Shown piece after piece: positions 43,901 to 54,750 of a stretch of 64,000 bases of DNA (the stretch's first letter is position 1; each line of letters starts with the position of its first letter). The DNA lies in NCBI GenBank assembly GCA_023614405.1, contig CM042687.1:232402292-232466291 (forward strand), in the 5' to 3' direction. The DNA is from Avena insularis. Lineage: Eukaryota > Streptophyta > Magnoliopsida > Poales > Poaceae. Under the pieces are notes generated by a model. It was not told the origin of the DNA. It made no database searches and saw only the letters and a program-made list of their open reading frames with translations. The position numbers and the translations under genes are program-made.

Positions 43901-46900
43901 TCGAATTAACTATTTGCAAACTTGTTTACTGCCCAATGTATACTTAAATGTTAAGTGACAACTCAACCTACTGCCCTGTTTAGGATATACACCCTTTATG
44001 TAGCACATCGTGTTATCTTGCATCTTGTAAAATGGAAACCACATTTGTAAGGTCGTATGAATACAAGATATTTTCTTTCCATGGTCTATTCTGTCCTGCA
44101 CTCACTGACTCACATTACATTATTGAAACCTTTCTATCTGATGTTCTCCCTATGTTCCTAAAACAGTGTTTATTGGCTTAATGTTCTATGAGTTAAAATT
44201 TGAGGAGAAATGATTATTGATGACAATCTAGTATAATGTTCACGTGGCCATCCTTGGTATCTGTATTTGTACATGTACTAGTGGTCATTATATCTTAAAA
44301 TGGAGGGATGAACTGATTACACAAGCCACAACAGTCATCTTGTTTTGTCATTTCTAGTAGCATACAATGTACCATTTTGAATGTTCAAACTTGTGAAAGA
44401 AAAATGGACGTATGCGTTGGACACTATTTTGTTGAACTTTGTCGAGCTTTGTTTAAGTTTTTGTGTGATTCATGTTGCAGGTAGCAATGTGCAATTTTCA
44501 AACTATTAAGGATGCTGCTGATGTTGCTATTGCAACAATGCTTTCTGGTATACAGGTTAGCCCTTTTCCTTCAGTTTATCTTGTATTTCAATGATGTTCT
44601 TTTTTTCAAAGTCAGATACAAATGAATAGGCATCCTTTGTTCCATATAGAGTGAGTGTGCATGTCTCCGTGCTCATGTTTGTTCTTGTCATATCAATTGT
44701 TTGTTGCAAATGAAGTGGCTGCCGGTTGTGGCGTTTGATATTTTACTTGGACATTTGTTGTGGTGTTTCAGTGTGCAATCCAAATCCCAGTTCAGTAAAG
44801 CTGTAATAGGTTACTCATACTTGTCTTTTCTGCCTGATCAGGTCTCAAGGGTGGAACTGTTGGATGAGGTTCAGATAAGAGCAATAAACTTGGCAAATGG
44901 TAAAAGCTTACCTGAAGTGCCAACCTGATGTTTGAGTTCATAGGGACAGGTAGTCTAATTTATCATTTCAAGTCGTTTATCTCTACTGCTATAATGTAGC
45001 AGTTTAAAATTTGAATTTACCATCCTCCAGCTTCTCGCCAAAACACCACTGATGTCATCCTAGCCGTTCATTTGCAATACCAAACTATCAGCAGCCATTC
45101 ATCAAGTCTCACCGATAGTAATCCGACAGCCAGCGTGCGTTGGATTCGCCTGTCCGTACGGCGTACTCAACCAGTCTAAAGTCTAGCCCAAGCACGCGCG
45201 TGTGTGAACCTTCTAGGAGTTTGCTGACTTTTCTAAAGTACTGCAATCGTTGCAGACTTGCAACCTAGGTGCTTCGCCCAGTTTTTTAATTCTGGTCATA
45301 ACTAGGATCCAAGCTTGAAGCTTCTAGACCTGCTAGAACCAGCAAGTTCTTGCCGAGTGACCAAGAGTGTCACCCGGACAGTTTGTCTCTTCTCGCTTTC
45401 ATCTACAATTGCAATTTGAATGCGATTTCTCAAAAGAACAATAAATCCCGTATTTCCTGTGGGGCGCAACATACAGGCTTATAAGTGCTACTACCTCTTC
45501 GGTTTATAAAGCAAATGTGTACTTTAAGAAAATAGTTTGACCGTAAATTTGCACAATAAAATATAGACTATATTTAATAAAAATTATATTACTAGATTCA
45601 TATTAAAATACGCTTTCAATGAAATAATTTTTGTGACATATGATTCATATATTGTTGACCAAATTTACGGTCCAACTATTTTCTTGGAGTATGTATTAGC
45701 CTAATAAACCGGAATGAAAGTAGTAAATAAAATAAATGCACAATAATCAATACTATTGATAAGGTTCTGTCTACCTCTCATCAGAGAACTAGCTTAATTC
45801 TTGTTAGGGGTGACGTCACCCCATGTTGCACTGAGTGGACAACTTTTACTATGTGAATATTTTTTTTGTACTATATGAGCAGTTTTTTGACCAGGGGAAT
45901 AATATTTGTACTATATAAAAAAACTGAGTACCTGAACAACATATTTTGTCAGTTGCAACCAATTTGCAACAAAAAAAATCTCAGTTATGACCCACTTGAA
46001 ACTTACCGAGACCATAAACAATATTTTTTACAAAGTGAATAATTTGTTTACCATGTGGCAATTTTTGTCAAAGTGAAACTTGGAACTGAAAAATCAATTG
46101 CAGGACACTTGCGACTTATAGAGGCCTGCAAATTACGAAATAGATCAAAGGGCCATGGAGTTGACCGAGCACTAAGACTGCACCGAGAGCTAGCAAATTC
46201 CGTATTGATAATCTAACTACTTCCATATGACATAGTTATATTTAAATATTTCTTGCGTTCACAATAAGTATCGCAGATTTATCTACATATGCATGTATCT
46301 ACACACTAAAATGGTCTGGATACATACATTTCTAGACACTTATTGCCGAATGAAGAGAGTGTGTTTTAATCTTTATATTTTTCTGAATTTTAGACGATCA
46401 ATTTTACCTCACCTAGGGCATAAACTCAAAATTCAGTTAAAAAGTAGTAGATGTAAAACAAATCCCTAATTCTTTTTGCGCTATTGATAAAAAAAATATA
46501 CCCATATTGAGTTATCCATAAAAGGTCGAGTCACTTCGGAATAAACGATACTGCTGCTTCATACATATGGTACAATTTAACTATTTAACAGTCATCATAT
46601 TATTAGTTTATAATTTTTGGAGTAGTGTATGTATTTTAATTTTCTTTTTAAAAAATACACTTTTATTTGTATGCCACAACGTGTAAAGCACGTGCTAACT
46701 ACTAGTACTGTGTAATGCATCTATGGTGGCCATACCGAGTCCTTCTTTAACATTTAGATACAATTTGAACTGTGTGCAAGTTCCTTTAGTGAATATCTTG
46801 ATTATCAAAAATGTCAGATGAACACTGCCACATGCTATACATAAGGAATTGTGCAAGTAGCTGCAATGATTAAAACTTCAAAGTTTCATACATGCAAGCA

Positions 46901-49900
46901 GCCAACTAAAGATTAAGTTCCGTCATTGACCACCTCAAAAAATAAAAAATTATGAATTCAGTTCCGCAACTGACCGCAACCAGCTTGCGCACCCAGTAAT
47001 ATATCCTCTTGCTTCTTACCATATTAAAAATGTTATGAAGGAGAGAAACATAAGCATAAAAGTAGCTTATATTTTGTTGGCACATTCTCTAGCTATTTGA
47101 TCCCATAGCCGACAGATTCAGTTCCAATCTTATTTTTGTATCGTCAATATTCAATAACAACAGCAACCAAGCCTTTTATCCCAACCAAGTTATATGAAAC
47201 CCAAACAGAAACTAGTGGAAAGGGCAAGTATGGCAGAAACTAGTGAAAAGTGCAAGTCAAGCAGAAAATAGTGGAAAGTGCAAGTAAAATAAAAGAGCAA
47301 AAGAGTAAATCAAGGTTCGGGCACATGGATCGCTGATTTCCATGCAGCCCTATCAAAAGCCAATATTCAGTCTATAAATTTGATTGATGTGTTAATGTAG
47401 GTTTTGGGGGAAAATTTCTGGATGGGCTTAATCCCTTGGACCTCCACACCCTCTTATATATAGCACAATCTAGCCTTACATCTTCACTCGTACATTGGAA
47501 TGATCTAGACTCTAGTAGGACATTACTACTATACTAACACTCCCTAGAATACTCTAGACTCTACAAGAGTAGTACTACTACACTAACTCAGACTCCAACA
47601 CTCACTGGAATACTCTAGACATTTTTTTGAGCTGAAAACTGTAGGGGAGGCCCCGACAGTAAAATTTTATTAAGAGGAAAAATATGTACAAGAAGGGCGG
47701 AAGAATATACAAGAGGGCTTAGCCCAGGGCATAACCCAGATAAACTAGAGAGCGTCTAGCCAAGTAATTAGGGAGGTTTTCAGATCATCCTTCATTCTAT
47801 AAGAACGAAGGAAAAGGTCCCTTTTAAACGAGTAGAACCAAGTGCTAAAGGAAGGAGTTGCATTGTCAAAAACTAAAGCATTCCTTTGCTTCCAAATATT
47901 CCAGCATGATGTGGCAAACGCCAATACTCTAGACTCTCCTAGGACAATAGTACTACGCTAACCTAGACTCCAACACTCCCCCTCAAGGTGGGCATGGGTC
48001 AGTCACCATGACCATCTTGCTACAACTCCATGATACTTACTAGGACCACTACACTTCTAGCTTGCAAGCATACAAAGATACATGAGATTGTTTTACTCCA
48101 GCTCTTGCTCTAGTGGTCATCAAGCAACCAATCAACTCCGACCATCCAGCTCCGCTCATAGGAGCCATCCCCATCACCGTGCGCCTACTCTGCATCAAGC
48201 TAGCCTCCTCCAATCCTTCTTGTGTTGGTCCACCGTTGCCTCTCCAACCATGCACCTTCTCACACCGGCACCTACAACACACCTTCTCTCATCAGCTTGA
48301 GCATCGTCATTATCTCTTCATCAACTCCGGTTCCCACAGAACCACGGCTGCCTCACCTCAACAATAGCTCCTACAGAGCCACATCCGCCTCACCATCAAC
48401 ATCACCATGCACAAACTTTGCATCAAGCTGGCCACCTCCAATCCTTCTCGCATTGGTCCACCGTTGCCTCTCCAACCATGCGCCTTCTCACACTGGCGGC
48501 ACCACACGCCTTCCATCATCAGCCTGAGCATCGTCATTGCCTCTTCATCAACTCTGGTTCTGCAGACCACAACTTCCTCACCTCAACAACAGCTCCCAGA
48601 GAGCCACAACCACCTCACCATCAACATCACCATGCACAAACTTTGCATCAAGCTAGCCAAGCTAGCCATATCTACTCCTTTCTTCATATACTGCCCACCT
48701 CTCCAACACGGTCTCAACCATTACCTCTACCTTCTCTCCAGCAAACCCCTGGCCATCTTCACCTCGGCCACCACAACCTCTACCATTTCTTTCCTCAACC
48801 CTCTGAACAACCTCAGAAACACCACCTCTCCTATGTCATCATCAAACTCCTCGCTTACCATCTCAATTTTCACACCTCCTGACAACTCTTCAAACTCAGC
48901 GTCACTCGCCTTCTCAGCACCATGGCTTCACCATCACAACATACAACTCCCATCATTCTCTCCCCCTGTCTGAGGGCTCACCTTGTCCTCAAACACCAGC
49001 AGTCTGTGTGACCATAATCTCCATGATAGTCATAAACAGCAATACCAGCAGGGAGCAGCTTCTCTCTCTCACTTCCTCTGGATCATTCCACAAGCCTCGA
49101 GCAGATGCGCATGCATCACTCTCCTTTCTTCACTCAGCAGGCCATCTGCACTTCTCTCCACTCCAGGATGCAGCTGCTTCGCTCCCTTGTATCAGCTCCA
49201 ACCTACCAGCAGCAAAGCAGACTGCAAATTCTCAATCTCTTCTTCCCTGCAGAAGCACCCACTTCATCTCCGGTTCAGGCTAGCACCAGCCCTCTTCTCT
49301 CTACTCCATTTATACACCAGGACACCACCACGAGACACCAATGTAACCAGCTTCCTGAGCAACACCCAGTGCAGAGCAGAAACCAAGCATCGCATGATGC
49401 ACCTTGCAAACATGAGATGGCTACCGCCCGCACAGAGCAACAAGGTGCGGCCTCCCGCCGCCTAGGTGACTACAATGTGCCCAGTGTTGTTGACGACAAG
49501 AGCCGGAGTAGGTGCTGCAGTGGGGAAACAATGGTGGCTAGGGTTAGGAGGAGGAACCTAGCTCTGATACCATGCAGGTTTTGGGGGAAAGTTTCTGGAT
49601 GGGCTTAGTCCCTTGGACCTCCACACCCTCTTATATATAGCACAATCTAGCCTTACATCTTCACTCGTACACTGGAATGATCTAGACTCTAGTAGGACAT
49701 TACTACTATACTAACACTCCCTAGAATACTCTAGACTCTACAAGAGTAGTACTACTGCACTAACTCAGACTCCAACACTCACTGGAATACTCTAGACTCT
49801 CCTAGGACAATACTACTATGCTAACCTAGACTCCAACAGTTAATGATGCCGGGTAAAGAATGATACAGTTTCTGCTATGACAAGATATATCGTTTTTGTA

Positions 49901-52900
49901 TTATTGGTTATCATTTAACACATGTTTTCTACCTTCTAGTGTAAAGAAACCTCTTGTGATTTCTCTAATAAACTAAATTCACTTTTTACTCATGATTGTG
50001 GTTTACAGCTGTTTCGTGGGTATGTACTTAGCATATAGTCGGTAATCTACTTATTGTTTTCTGTTGATTGTTCACTTTCTTGGACAATTATGTAAAAGCT
50101 TTTCTTAGAGAGAACTTCTTAAGCTGCAGTCGTTCTTTCAACTTTATTGGATAATCAAGTACTGACCATGTTGTTAATCTCTTTCCGTTGCAAATGATCA
50201 GAAGCATATGCACTTGAACAAACACTGTTGGTTCAAAAGATTGCTGCAGAACACCACGGGTCCGATTTTGTTTTTGTAGAGGAGCCAAATGCCAAGCAGG
50301 AACTGTGGAAGGTTGGTCATATGAAATTTTTGTAGCTAATGTGCAGATGTTTCTCTGTGCTACATGATCTTACACATGCCATGCAATATCAGTGTCATGC
50401 AGCATGAATTTATGTCCTCCAGTTTCTGGATAATACTAGTAGCACCGTGGCATATAGTTTTTTTTTTTTAATTAGGTATATAGGATACTTGATCTTGAAG
50501 TATATTTGAATGGCATTTTCCTCTATGCGCAGATCAGAAAGGAGGCACTTTGGGCTGGTTTTGCCATGAAACCTGACCACGAAGCTATGATAACGGTTTG
50601 TTTGCTTGCTCAGCACATATTGATATCACTATCATCACCCTTTTCGGTAGAGGTAGTTAGTCTCTGGTGCTACACCCATGCCATTATGTTTGGCTCCTTA
50701 ATTGTGAATCTTGCTGTCCCAATGTAGTTATCTATTCTTGTCATAAATGTGGACGAAAATGCAATCCAATTTGAGTTCCACATTCAAATAGAGACGGTAC
50801 TTAGCAATCAAACATGTACTTAGTTCTGTAAGGATGATTGATGGTTGGCGCAGCTCTCATCTCTTTATTGGAACCAATATATGCATTTTTGTCCCTTAGT
50901 AAGGTGGTACGTAGTTTAGCCTTAAGATGGTTATTATGATCATGGTGGCCTGACGGTCTGACTTTTTCAGCGCATGAGCTGTATCCAGCGTTTTGGTTCG
51001 GTAACCGGATATCCCGAGCACCCTTGGGAAGCCGGTTTACCGGACAAAAAATCCCGAAATTTTGATTTTTTTTCTAGTTTTAATAAAATTCCTCTGTAAT
51101 TGCCATACCGAGTAATTTGAATTCGAAAATTGGTTTTTAAATTCGTCCGGTAACCGGTCGGGATTTTTTGGTAACCGCGGTAACCGGAAATCCTGACCAC
51201 CCTGGGTTTTTTTTCAGGTCAGGAACCAAAACCTTGGCTGTTCAAATCTTCTAGATTCTAATGCCACCCCAAATATTGTTCATGTAGGACGTTTGTGTTC
51301 CGTTGTCTAGACTTGCAGAATGCATATCTGTATCTAAGCGACTGCTTGATGCATCACCATTGACTTGGTACATATTCTCCCTTATGCAATGCTATTGAAA
51401 GTTGGTTTGAAAATTTGAACTCTTCTTGAAGTAGCATTCCATTGTAGCTATAGCTCCAGGATGACAGTATGCTATCCATGAGAACCTTCTCTCTGACTTG
51501 CATATGTTTTCAGTATGGTGATCGCCCATGCCGGTGACGGAAATTTCCACACGATTATCCTGTTTGACCCGAGCCAGGAGGACCAGCGACGAGAAGCAGA
51601 GAGACTAAACCATTTCATGGTTCATACTGCTCTATCTATGGAAGGTACAGACGGAAAACTAAGCAAAGCAACGTGTAATACACGATAGCCTAGTACTATA
51701 TGCAAAATGATATTAATGAAGGACTGGGACACCTACAGGTACATGCACCGGAGAGCATGGTGTTGGCACGGGGAAAATGAAGGCAAGTGTCTATGACCTA
51801 TTATCAGTTCCCTTTATCGGAAAAAATGACCTATTGTCAGTGTTACTATTTTTGCCAGACCTTAAAGGATTCTAATATTTGCCAACATTTTGCCAAGCAC
51901 TGGCTATATTGTCACGTTAGGAAAACGATGCTACAGAAATTACCTGATTGACCACTTGACCATGTAGCATAGGCATCTACTCCCTCCGTTCGCTTCTGTA
52001 AAACATTTTGGCAAGCCAATTGAGGCTGCCAAAACGTCTTGTAAAAGCTAGGTCATATCTGTGGTTAATGTTTTTTTTTTGACGTGTAAACCACTTTATT
52101 CAAACTGAAAATTCAGGATTACAATCTGCTTGGATAGTTTTAAGCAGGAAGCCAGGAATTACATCAAAGCAAGTATCAGATTCTATGCTAAGAGCTTTTG
52201 CACACATATGAGCCGCACAATTTGCCGATCGATTCAAATAAAGAAGCTTGAAAGCCTGGAAAGTTTGGCTAAGCGCCTTTAATTCTTGCAGAATGTGAAC
52301 ACCATCTATCCGAACTTGTCTCACATCTTGCCACAGCGACACCAGATTTGCACAGTCCGTCTGCAAGATGACCCGAGGCAACTGTAGTCTTGTAGCAGCC
52401 TCCAAGCCTAATCTGCAAGCCAAAAGCTCACTGATAAAAGGGTCATCAACCGAGTTGTGGCGAGAACAACCTCCATCTATCAAGACACCCGAACTGTCAC
52501 GTATAACATAACCCCCTCCAGCCACCCTAGCTGATAATTCCAGAGAGCCATCAGTATTGATTGTAAACCAGCCAGACGGTGGTGAACTCCAGCGAGGTAT
52601 ACAAGGCTTCGGCGTCGAAGTCTTTGGAGGTAAATCAAGAGAAGAAACCAACTCATCAACCAGTTGCAAGGACCTGATCGGCTGAAAGTGTTCCTCTCCA
52701 TGCACAAATTTGTTTCTGCTGGACCAAATGCACCACATCAGTGTTATACACACTGCCATGTCATTATTCGAGATGGCCTCATCCGTAGTATAATCTGAAG
52801 CCCAACTCCTCGGATGCAGCCGCGGGAGAGAAACTCCCCTTTGTTCATCAAGAGCCCTCCAGAACACCTTGGCATGAATACATCCTACCAAAGCATGAAA

Positions 52901-54750
52901 TAATGACTCATCCGCCCCTCCACAAAGCTTACATGAAGGCGATGTCATCACGTGGCGCCGTGTGAGCTCACTGTAACATGGAAGAAGATCCTTTAGAACA
53001 CGCCACCAAAAAATCTTGACTTTTGGGATCACTTGGAGTTTCCAAAGCTTCTTCCACAATATACTAGTATCAGTAGTCGAACACCCAGGAGCCTCTGAAT
53101 CCTGGCTCGAAATCCTCAAAAGCATCCTGTAACATGATCTGACTGAATAAATACCTGACTTCTCCTCACTCCATGACCATATATCGTTAAAGACTCCTCT
53201 AGGTCTTTGGATACTTAGGATAGCATCAGCATCAGCAAGAAAGCAGTATTTCCTAATCTTTTGCTCATCCCACTTCCCCATACCATCCAAAAGATCCGCA
53301 ACAATCATCGGTGTATCAGCATCATTAGTCTTCCGTCCCACAGGCTTAAAAGACGGCATACTTGGAATCCATCTATCATCCCAAATGGAAGTGGACAATC
53401 CATCCCCAATTCGCTTAATCAGCCCCTGCTTCAGAGCATCACGTCCAACTATAATAGCCTTCCATGTCCGAGATGCACTAGCAGGACAATTAGCGAGAGA
53501 ATATCACCATTAGGGAAATATCTTCCCTTGAGTACCCTGGCACACAAACTAGCAGGCTTCTCCAACAGTCTCCAAGCCTGCTTACCAAGTATAGCGTCAT
53601 TAAACATCTCAAAGTCTCGAAAGCCTAATCCTCCAGCGCACTTTGGCATAGCCATTTTCTCCCATGACTGCCAAATCATCCCTCTCTTATCAAGTGATCC
53701 ACTCCACCAAAATTTCGACGCAATTCTCTTTAATTTGGAGCACAACCCCTTATTGAGTTTGAAGCAACTCATAGAGTAGGTTGGTAGAGACTGAATAACT
53801 GATTTGATCAAGGGTTCTTTACCTCCATATGATACCAACTTCGGACACCATCCCTGAACACGTGATCTAGCACTCTCCAAAATATGCTCAAAGTTCCTGT
53901 CCGTCAGGCGTCCAGACGCAGTGGGCAAACCCAAATATTTCTCTGAGAGAGCTTCACGGTTAATGCTCAGCACCTTCCTCATCATCAAACGGACCGGCAA
54001 CATGCAATTCGGACTGAAAAAAGTAGAACTCTTCTGCTTGTTAACACATTGCCCCGATCCATGATCATAGATAGACAAAATCTCGTCCAATCTTCTCGCA
54101 CTCCTAATATCTGTCTTTAAGAACACAAGGCTATCATCAGCAAATAATAAGTGAGATACCCATGGAGATTTGTAGCTGACCCTCAAGCCTCTGTCCGCCC
54201 ATCCATTGTCATAATATTTTAGAAGACATGACAACCCTTCCCCACAAATCAAGAAGAGATAGGGGGAAATTGGATCTCCCTGCCGAATACCCCTCGATGG
54301 AAAAAATCTAGGCAGAAGCTCACCATTCATTTTAACCTCAAGACTGACAGAAGTGACACACTTCATTATTAGTGACACCCAAGCATCCGAAAAGCCTAGA
54401 GTCAACAACATCTTTTCTAGATAAGGCCACTCCACCCTGTTGGAGCCTAGAGTTTCTATGGTTAATGTTGGAGCCTTTGTTTCTAGTGGAAAACCACTTC
54501 AAAATTGCGAACTCTAGTTATCAAGCTGGTGATTTGTTTCGAGTTTCCTAATGAGACCTCTTTATCATGTTGCTCACGAATGTCATCGCCCACCAACTGA
54601 CGATGACTGCTTTTCTGTTGGCATTGGCAGTACCTGGAGAAGGAGCTGGGGATCGAGTCACTGAGGACGGTGAAAAGGATAAAAGCCGCGCTGGATCCCA
54701 ACAACATCATGAATCCAGGGAAGCTCATCCCACCCCACGTCTGCATCTGA
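40918..54750 (+). CDS. DLD: D-lactate dehydrogenase (cytochrome), mitochondrial; 18 exons, two frameshifts
   Basis: FAD enzyme that oxidises D-lactate (from methylglyoxal detoxification) and passes electrons to cytochrome c. Exons: 40918-41135, 41257-41350, 41490-41590, 41684-41732, 42150-42232, 42479-42593, 42943-43003, 43431-43467, 43548-43609, 43775-43871, 44481-44555, 44842-44949, 50202-50311, 50533-50595, 51288-51367, 51514-51644, 51739-51782, 54631-54750. All phases agree. The N-terminus is an Arg/Leu/Ser-rich mitochondrial presequence. FAD-binding part: exons 4-10 (GATSIEGHTLAPHGG, PGPGATIGGMCATRCSGSLA, LIIGSEGTLGVITE); C-terminal FAD-oxidase part: exons 11-18 (VIAHAGDGNFHT, CTGEHGVGTGKMK). 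Exon 5 lacks 10 nt and exon 12 lacks 1 nt, so the frame stops at 42228-42230. About 552 residues would be expected without these losses. Either a young pseudogene or sequence error. Confidence 0.9.
42150..42232 (+). other. DLD exon 5 with 10-nt deletion and premature stop
   Basis: 83 nt instead of 93. The missing bases lie after GTGCCAATTGT (42160) and remove the Pro-Tyr-Gly part of the FAD-pyrophosphate loop. The shifted frame meets TGA at 42228-42230, predicting a product of about 180 residues. Confidence 0.85.
42594..42942 (+). other. DLD intron 6 with GC donor
   Basis: Exon 6 ends CCCAG and the intron starts GCATGC, ending TTTGCAG. No GT donor keeps the protein, so this is a GC-AG intron. 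Nothing else recognised in it. Confidence 0.7.
43080..43336. mobile_element. Complete Stowaway MITE (257 bp) in DLD intron 7
   Basis: Terminal inverted repeats CTCCCTCCGTTCCAAATTAA and its complement at the right end, flanked by TA on both sides. Interior is AT-rich with further dyad symmetry (AAGTTTGAC...GTCAAACTT). Confidence 0.92.
44842..44949 (+). other. DLD exon 12 with 1-nt deletion
   Basis: 108 nt where phase requires 109. One base is missing in CCAACCTGATG (44920-44930), giving TGA in the upstream frame; the frame is right again for the following MFEFIGT. Confidence 0.85.
45491..45720. mobile_element. Stowaway-like MITE (230 bp) inside the Helitron
   Basis: CTACCTCTTCGGTTTATAA at the left; TTATTAGGC...-type complement TAATAAACCGGAATGAAAG at the right, TA on each side. 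Long inner inverted repeat (AAAATAGTTTGACCGTAAAT / ATTTACGGTCCAACTATTTT). Confidence 0.75.
45807..45822. other. 16-bp perfect palindrome GGGGTGACGTCACCCC
   Basis: Contains TGACGTCA, the core bound by plant bZIP factors. It lies inside the Helitron within an intron; any function is speculative. Confidence 0.4.
46215..46370. repeat. Possible degenerate MITE end in the Helitron
   Basis: AT-rich stretch ending TTGCCGAATGAAGAGAGTG, which resembles a decayed Stowaway terminus; the left end (CTACTTCCATATGAC) matches only weakly. Confidence 0.3.
46706..47390. other. DLD intron 12 remainder, nothing recognised
   Basis: 685 bp of AT-rich intron between the Helitron and the small LTR element; no ORF or element ends are seen. 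Confidence 0.5.
47396..47975 (-). repeat. 3' LTR of the small element, split by a LINE fragment
   Basis: Plus strand TGTAGGTTTTGG...CTCCAACA. The LINE piece and its 12-bp target copy account for the extra 314 bp compared with the other LTR. Confidence 0.9.
47621..47922 (-). mobile_element. 5'-truncated LINE/non-LTR fragment (302 bp)
   Basis: Starts with an ATTTTTTT run (a poly-A tail on the minus strand) and is flanked by the 12-bp target duplication AATACTCTAGAC (47609-47620, 47923-47934). Only the 3' part of a non-LTR element is present, without domain evidence. Confidence 0.85.
48191..48870. repeat. 226-bp tandem repeat, three copies
   Basis: The anchor TGCATCAAGCT recurs at 48191, 48418 and 48644, with matching blocks GGTCCACCGTTGCCTCTCC and AGCATCGTCATT. 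Copies are diverged by substitutions and the third decays. Long ORFs seen here on the plus strand come from the biased, stop-poor composition. Confidence 0.75.
49561..49572 (-). promoter_or_regulatory. Primer-binding site for tRNA-iMet
   Basis: TGGTATCAGAGC on the minus strand, immediately internal to the 5' LTR. Confidence 0.9.
49573..49838 (-). repeat. 5' LTR of the small element (266 bp)
   Basis: Plus strand TGCAGGTTTTGG...CTCCAACA. TATATATAG at 49633-49641 lies in both LTRs. Confidence 0.9.
50940..51213. repeat. Repeat rich in GGTAACCGG motifs in DLD intron 14
   Basis: Several inverted and direct copies of GGTAACCGG / CCGGTTTACC around an AT-rich centre; resembles a small fold-back element (hAT-like MITE), but clean termini and target copies are not found. 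Confidence 0.4.
51980..52058. mobile_element. Stowaway MITE fragment
   Basis: CTCCCTCCGTTCGCTTCTGT after TA, then an inner near-palindrome around TTTTGGCAAGCC...GGCTGCCAAAA. The right terminus is missing; the LINE at 52071 lies just beyond. Confidence 0.5.
52100..53398 (-). CDS. LINE zinc-binding and RNase H C-terminal region
   Basis: 432 open codons. Residues about 70-180 match the plant LINE zinc-binding region (ILWKKLWKLQVIPKVKIFWW, CKLCGGADESLFHALVGC). Residues about 265-400 form an RNase H-like domain with INTDGSLE, ELLACRLGLEAA and LQTDCANL, carrying the D-E-D ligands. Stop at 52100-52102 near the poly-A tail, so the 3' end is complete. Confidence 0.85.
   Translation of the reverse strand: MSTSIWDDRWIPSMPSFKPVGRKTNDADTPMIVADLLDGMGKWDEQKIRKYCFLADADAILSIQRPRGVFNDIWSWSEEKSGIYSVRSCYRMLLRISSQDSEAPGCSTTDTSILWKKLWKLQVIPKVKIFWWRVLKDLLPCYSELTRRHVMTSPSCKLCGGADESLFHALVGCIHAKVFWRALDEQRGVSLPRLHPRSWASDYTTDEAISNNDMAVCITLMWCIWSSRNKFVHGEEHFQPIRSLQLVDELVSSLDLPPKTSTPKPCIPRWSSPPSGWFTINTDGSLELSARVAGGGYVIRDSSGVLIDGGCSRHNSVDDPFISELLACRLGLEAATRLQLPRVILQTDCANLVSLWQDVRQVRIDGVHILQELKALSQTFQAFKLLYLNRSANCAAHMCAKALSIESDTCFDVIPGFLLKTIQADCNPEFSV
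53449..54435 (-). pseudogene. LINE reverse transcriptase, C-terminal two thirds
   Basis: Starts in the palm: SRGIRQGDPISPYLFLICGE and LLFADDSLVFLKTD with the FADD catalytic pair, then the thumb and LGLPTASGRLTDRNFEHIL. The fingers are lost by 5' truncation. A single-base loss near 53,497 ends this frame; the coding continues in the frame of 52100-53398. Confidence 0.9.

Larger units (their letters stand above)
44980..46705 (+). mobile_element. Non-autonomous Helitron (1.73 kb) in DLD intron 12
   Basis: Begins TCTCTACTGC, ends CTAG, inserted between A (44979) and T (46706) as Helitrons do. Nine bases before the end is the hairpin ACGTG-TAAAG-CACGT (46679-46693). No Rep/helicase coding. The body contains a MITE (45491-45720) and AT-rich sequence. 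The 5' end TCTCTACT and 3' CTAG(T) agree with grass Helitrons. Confidence 0.7.
47396..49838 (-). mobile_element. Small non-autonomous LTR retrotransposon in DLD intron 12
   Basis: LTRs 49573-49838 (5', 266 bp) and 47396-47975 (3', enlarged by a LINE insertion), flanked by target copies GTTAA (47391-47395, 49839-49843). Primer site TGGTATCAGAGC (rc of 49561-49572) matches initiator tRNA-Met and fixes the minus orientation; the polypurine tract TTGAGGGGGAG (rc of 47976-47986) lies against the 3' LTR. The 1.6-kb interior codes for no recognisable gag or pol and contains three copies of a 226-bp repeat. Must move with proteins of another element. Confidence 0.9.
52071..54455 (-). mobile_element. 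LINE retrotransposon, 5'-truncated (2.4 kb), in DLD intron 17
   Basis: Poly-T at 52071-52080 is the poly-A tail on the minus strand. The 12-bp target copies CTGTGGTTAATG (52059-52070) and CTATGGTTAATG (54456-54467) differ at one base, so the insertion has some age. It lies antisense to DLD and keeps RT, zinc-binding and RNase H coding. Confidence 0.92.

Noticed and set aside
48191..48870. Possible CRISPR-like array
   Set aside because: Three 226-bp tandem copies without unique spacers, in a eukaryotic retroelement.
48407..49608. Overlapping ORFs of 150-190 codons inside the small LTR element
   Set aside because: Ser/Thr/His/Pro-rich, in several frames at once, on the strand opposite the element's PBS/PPT direction; due to CA-rich repeats.
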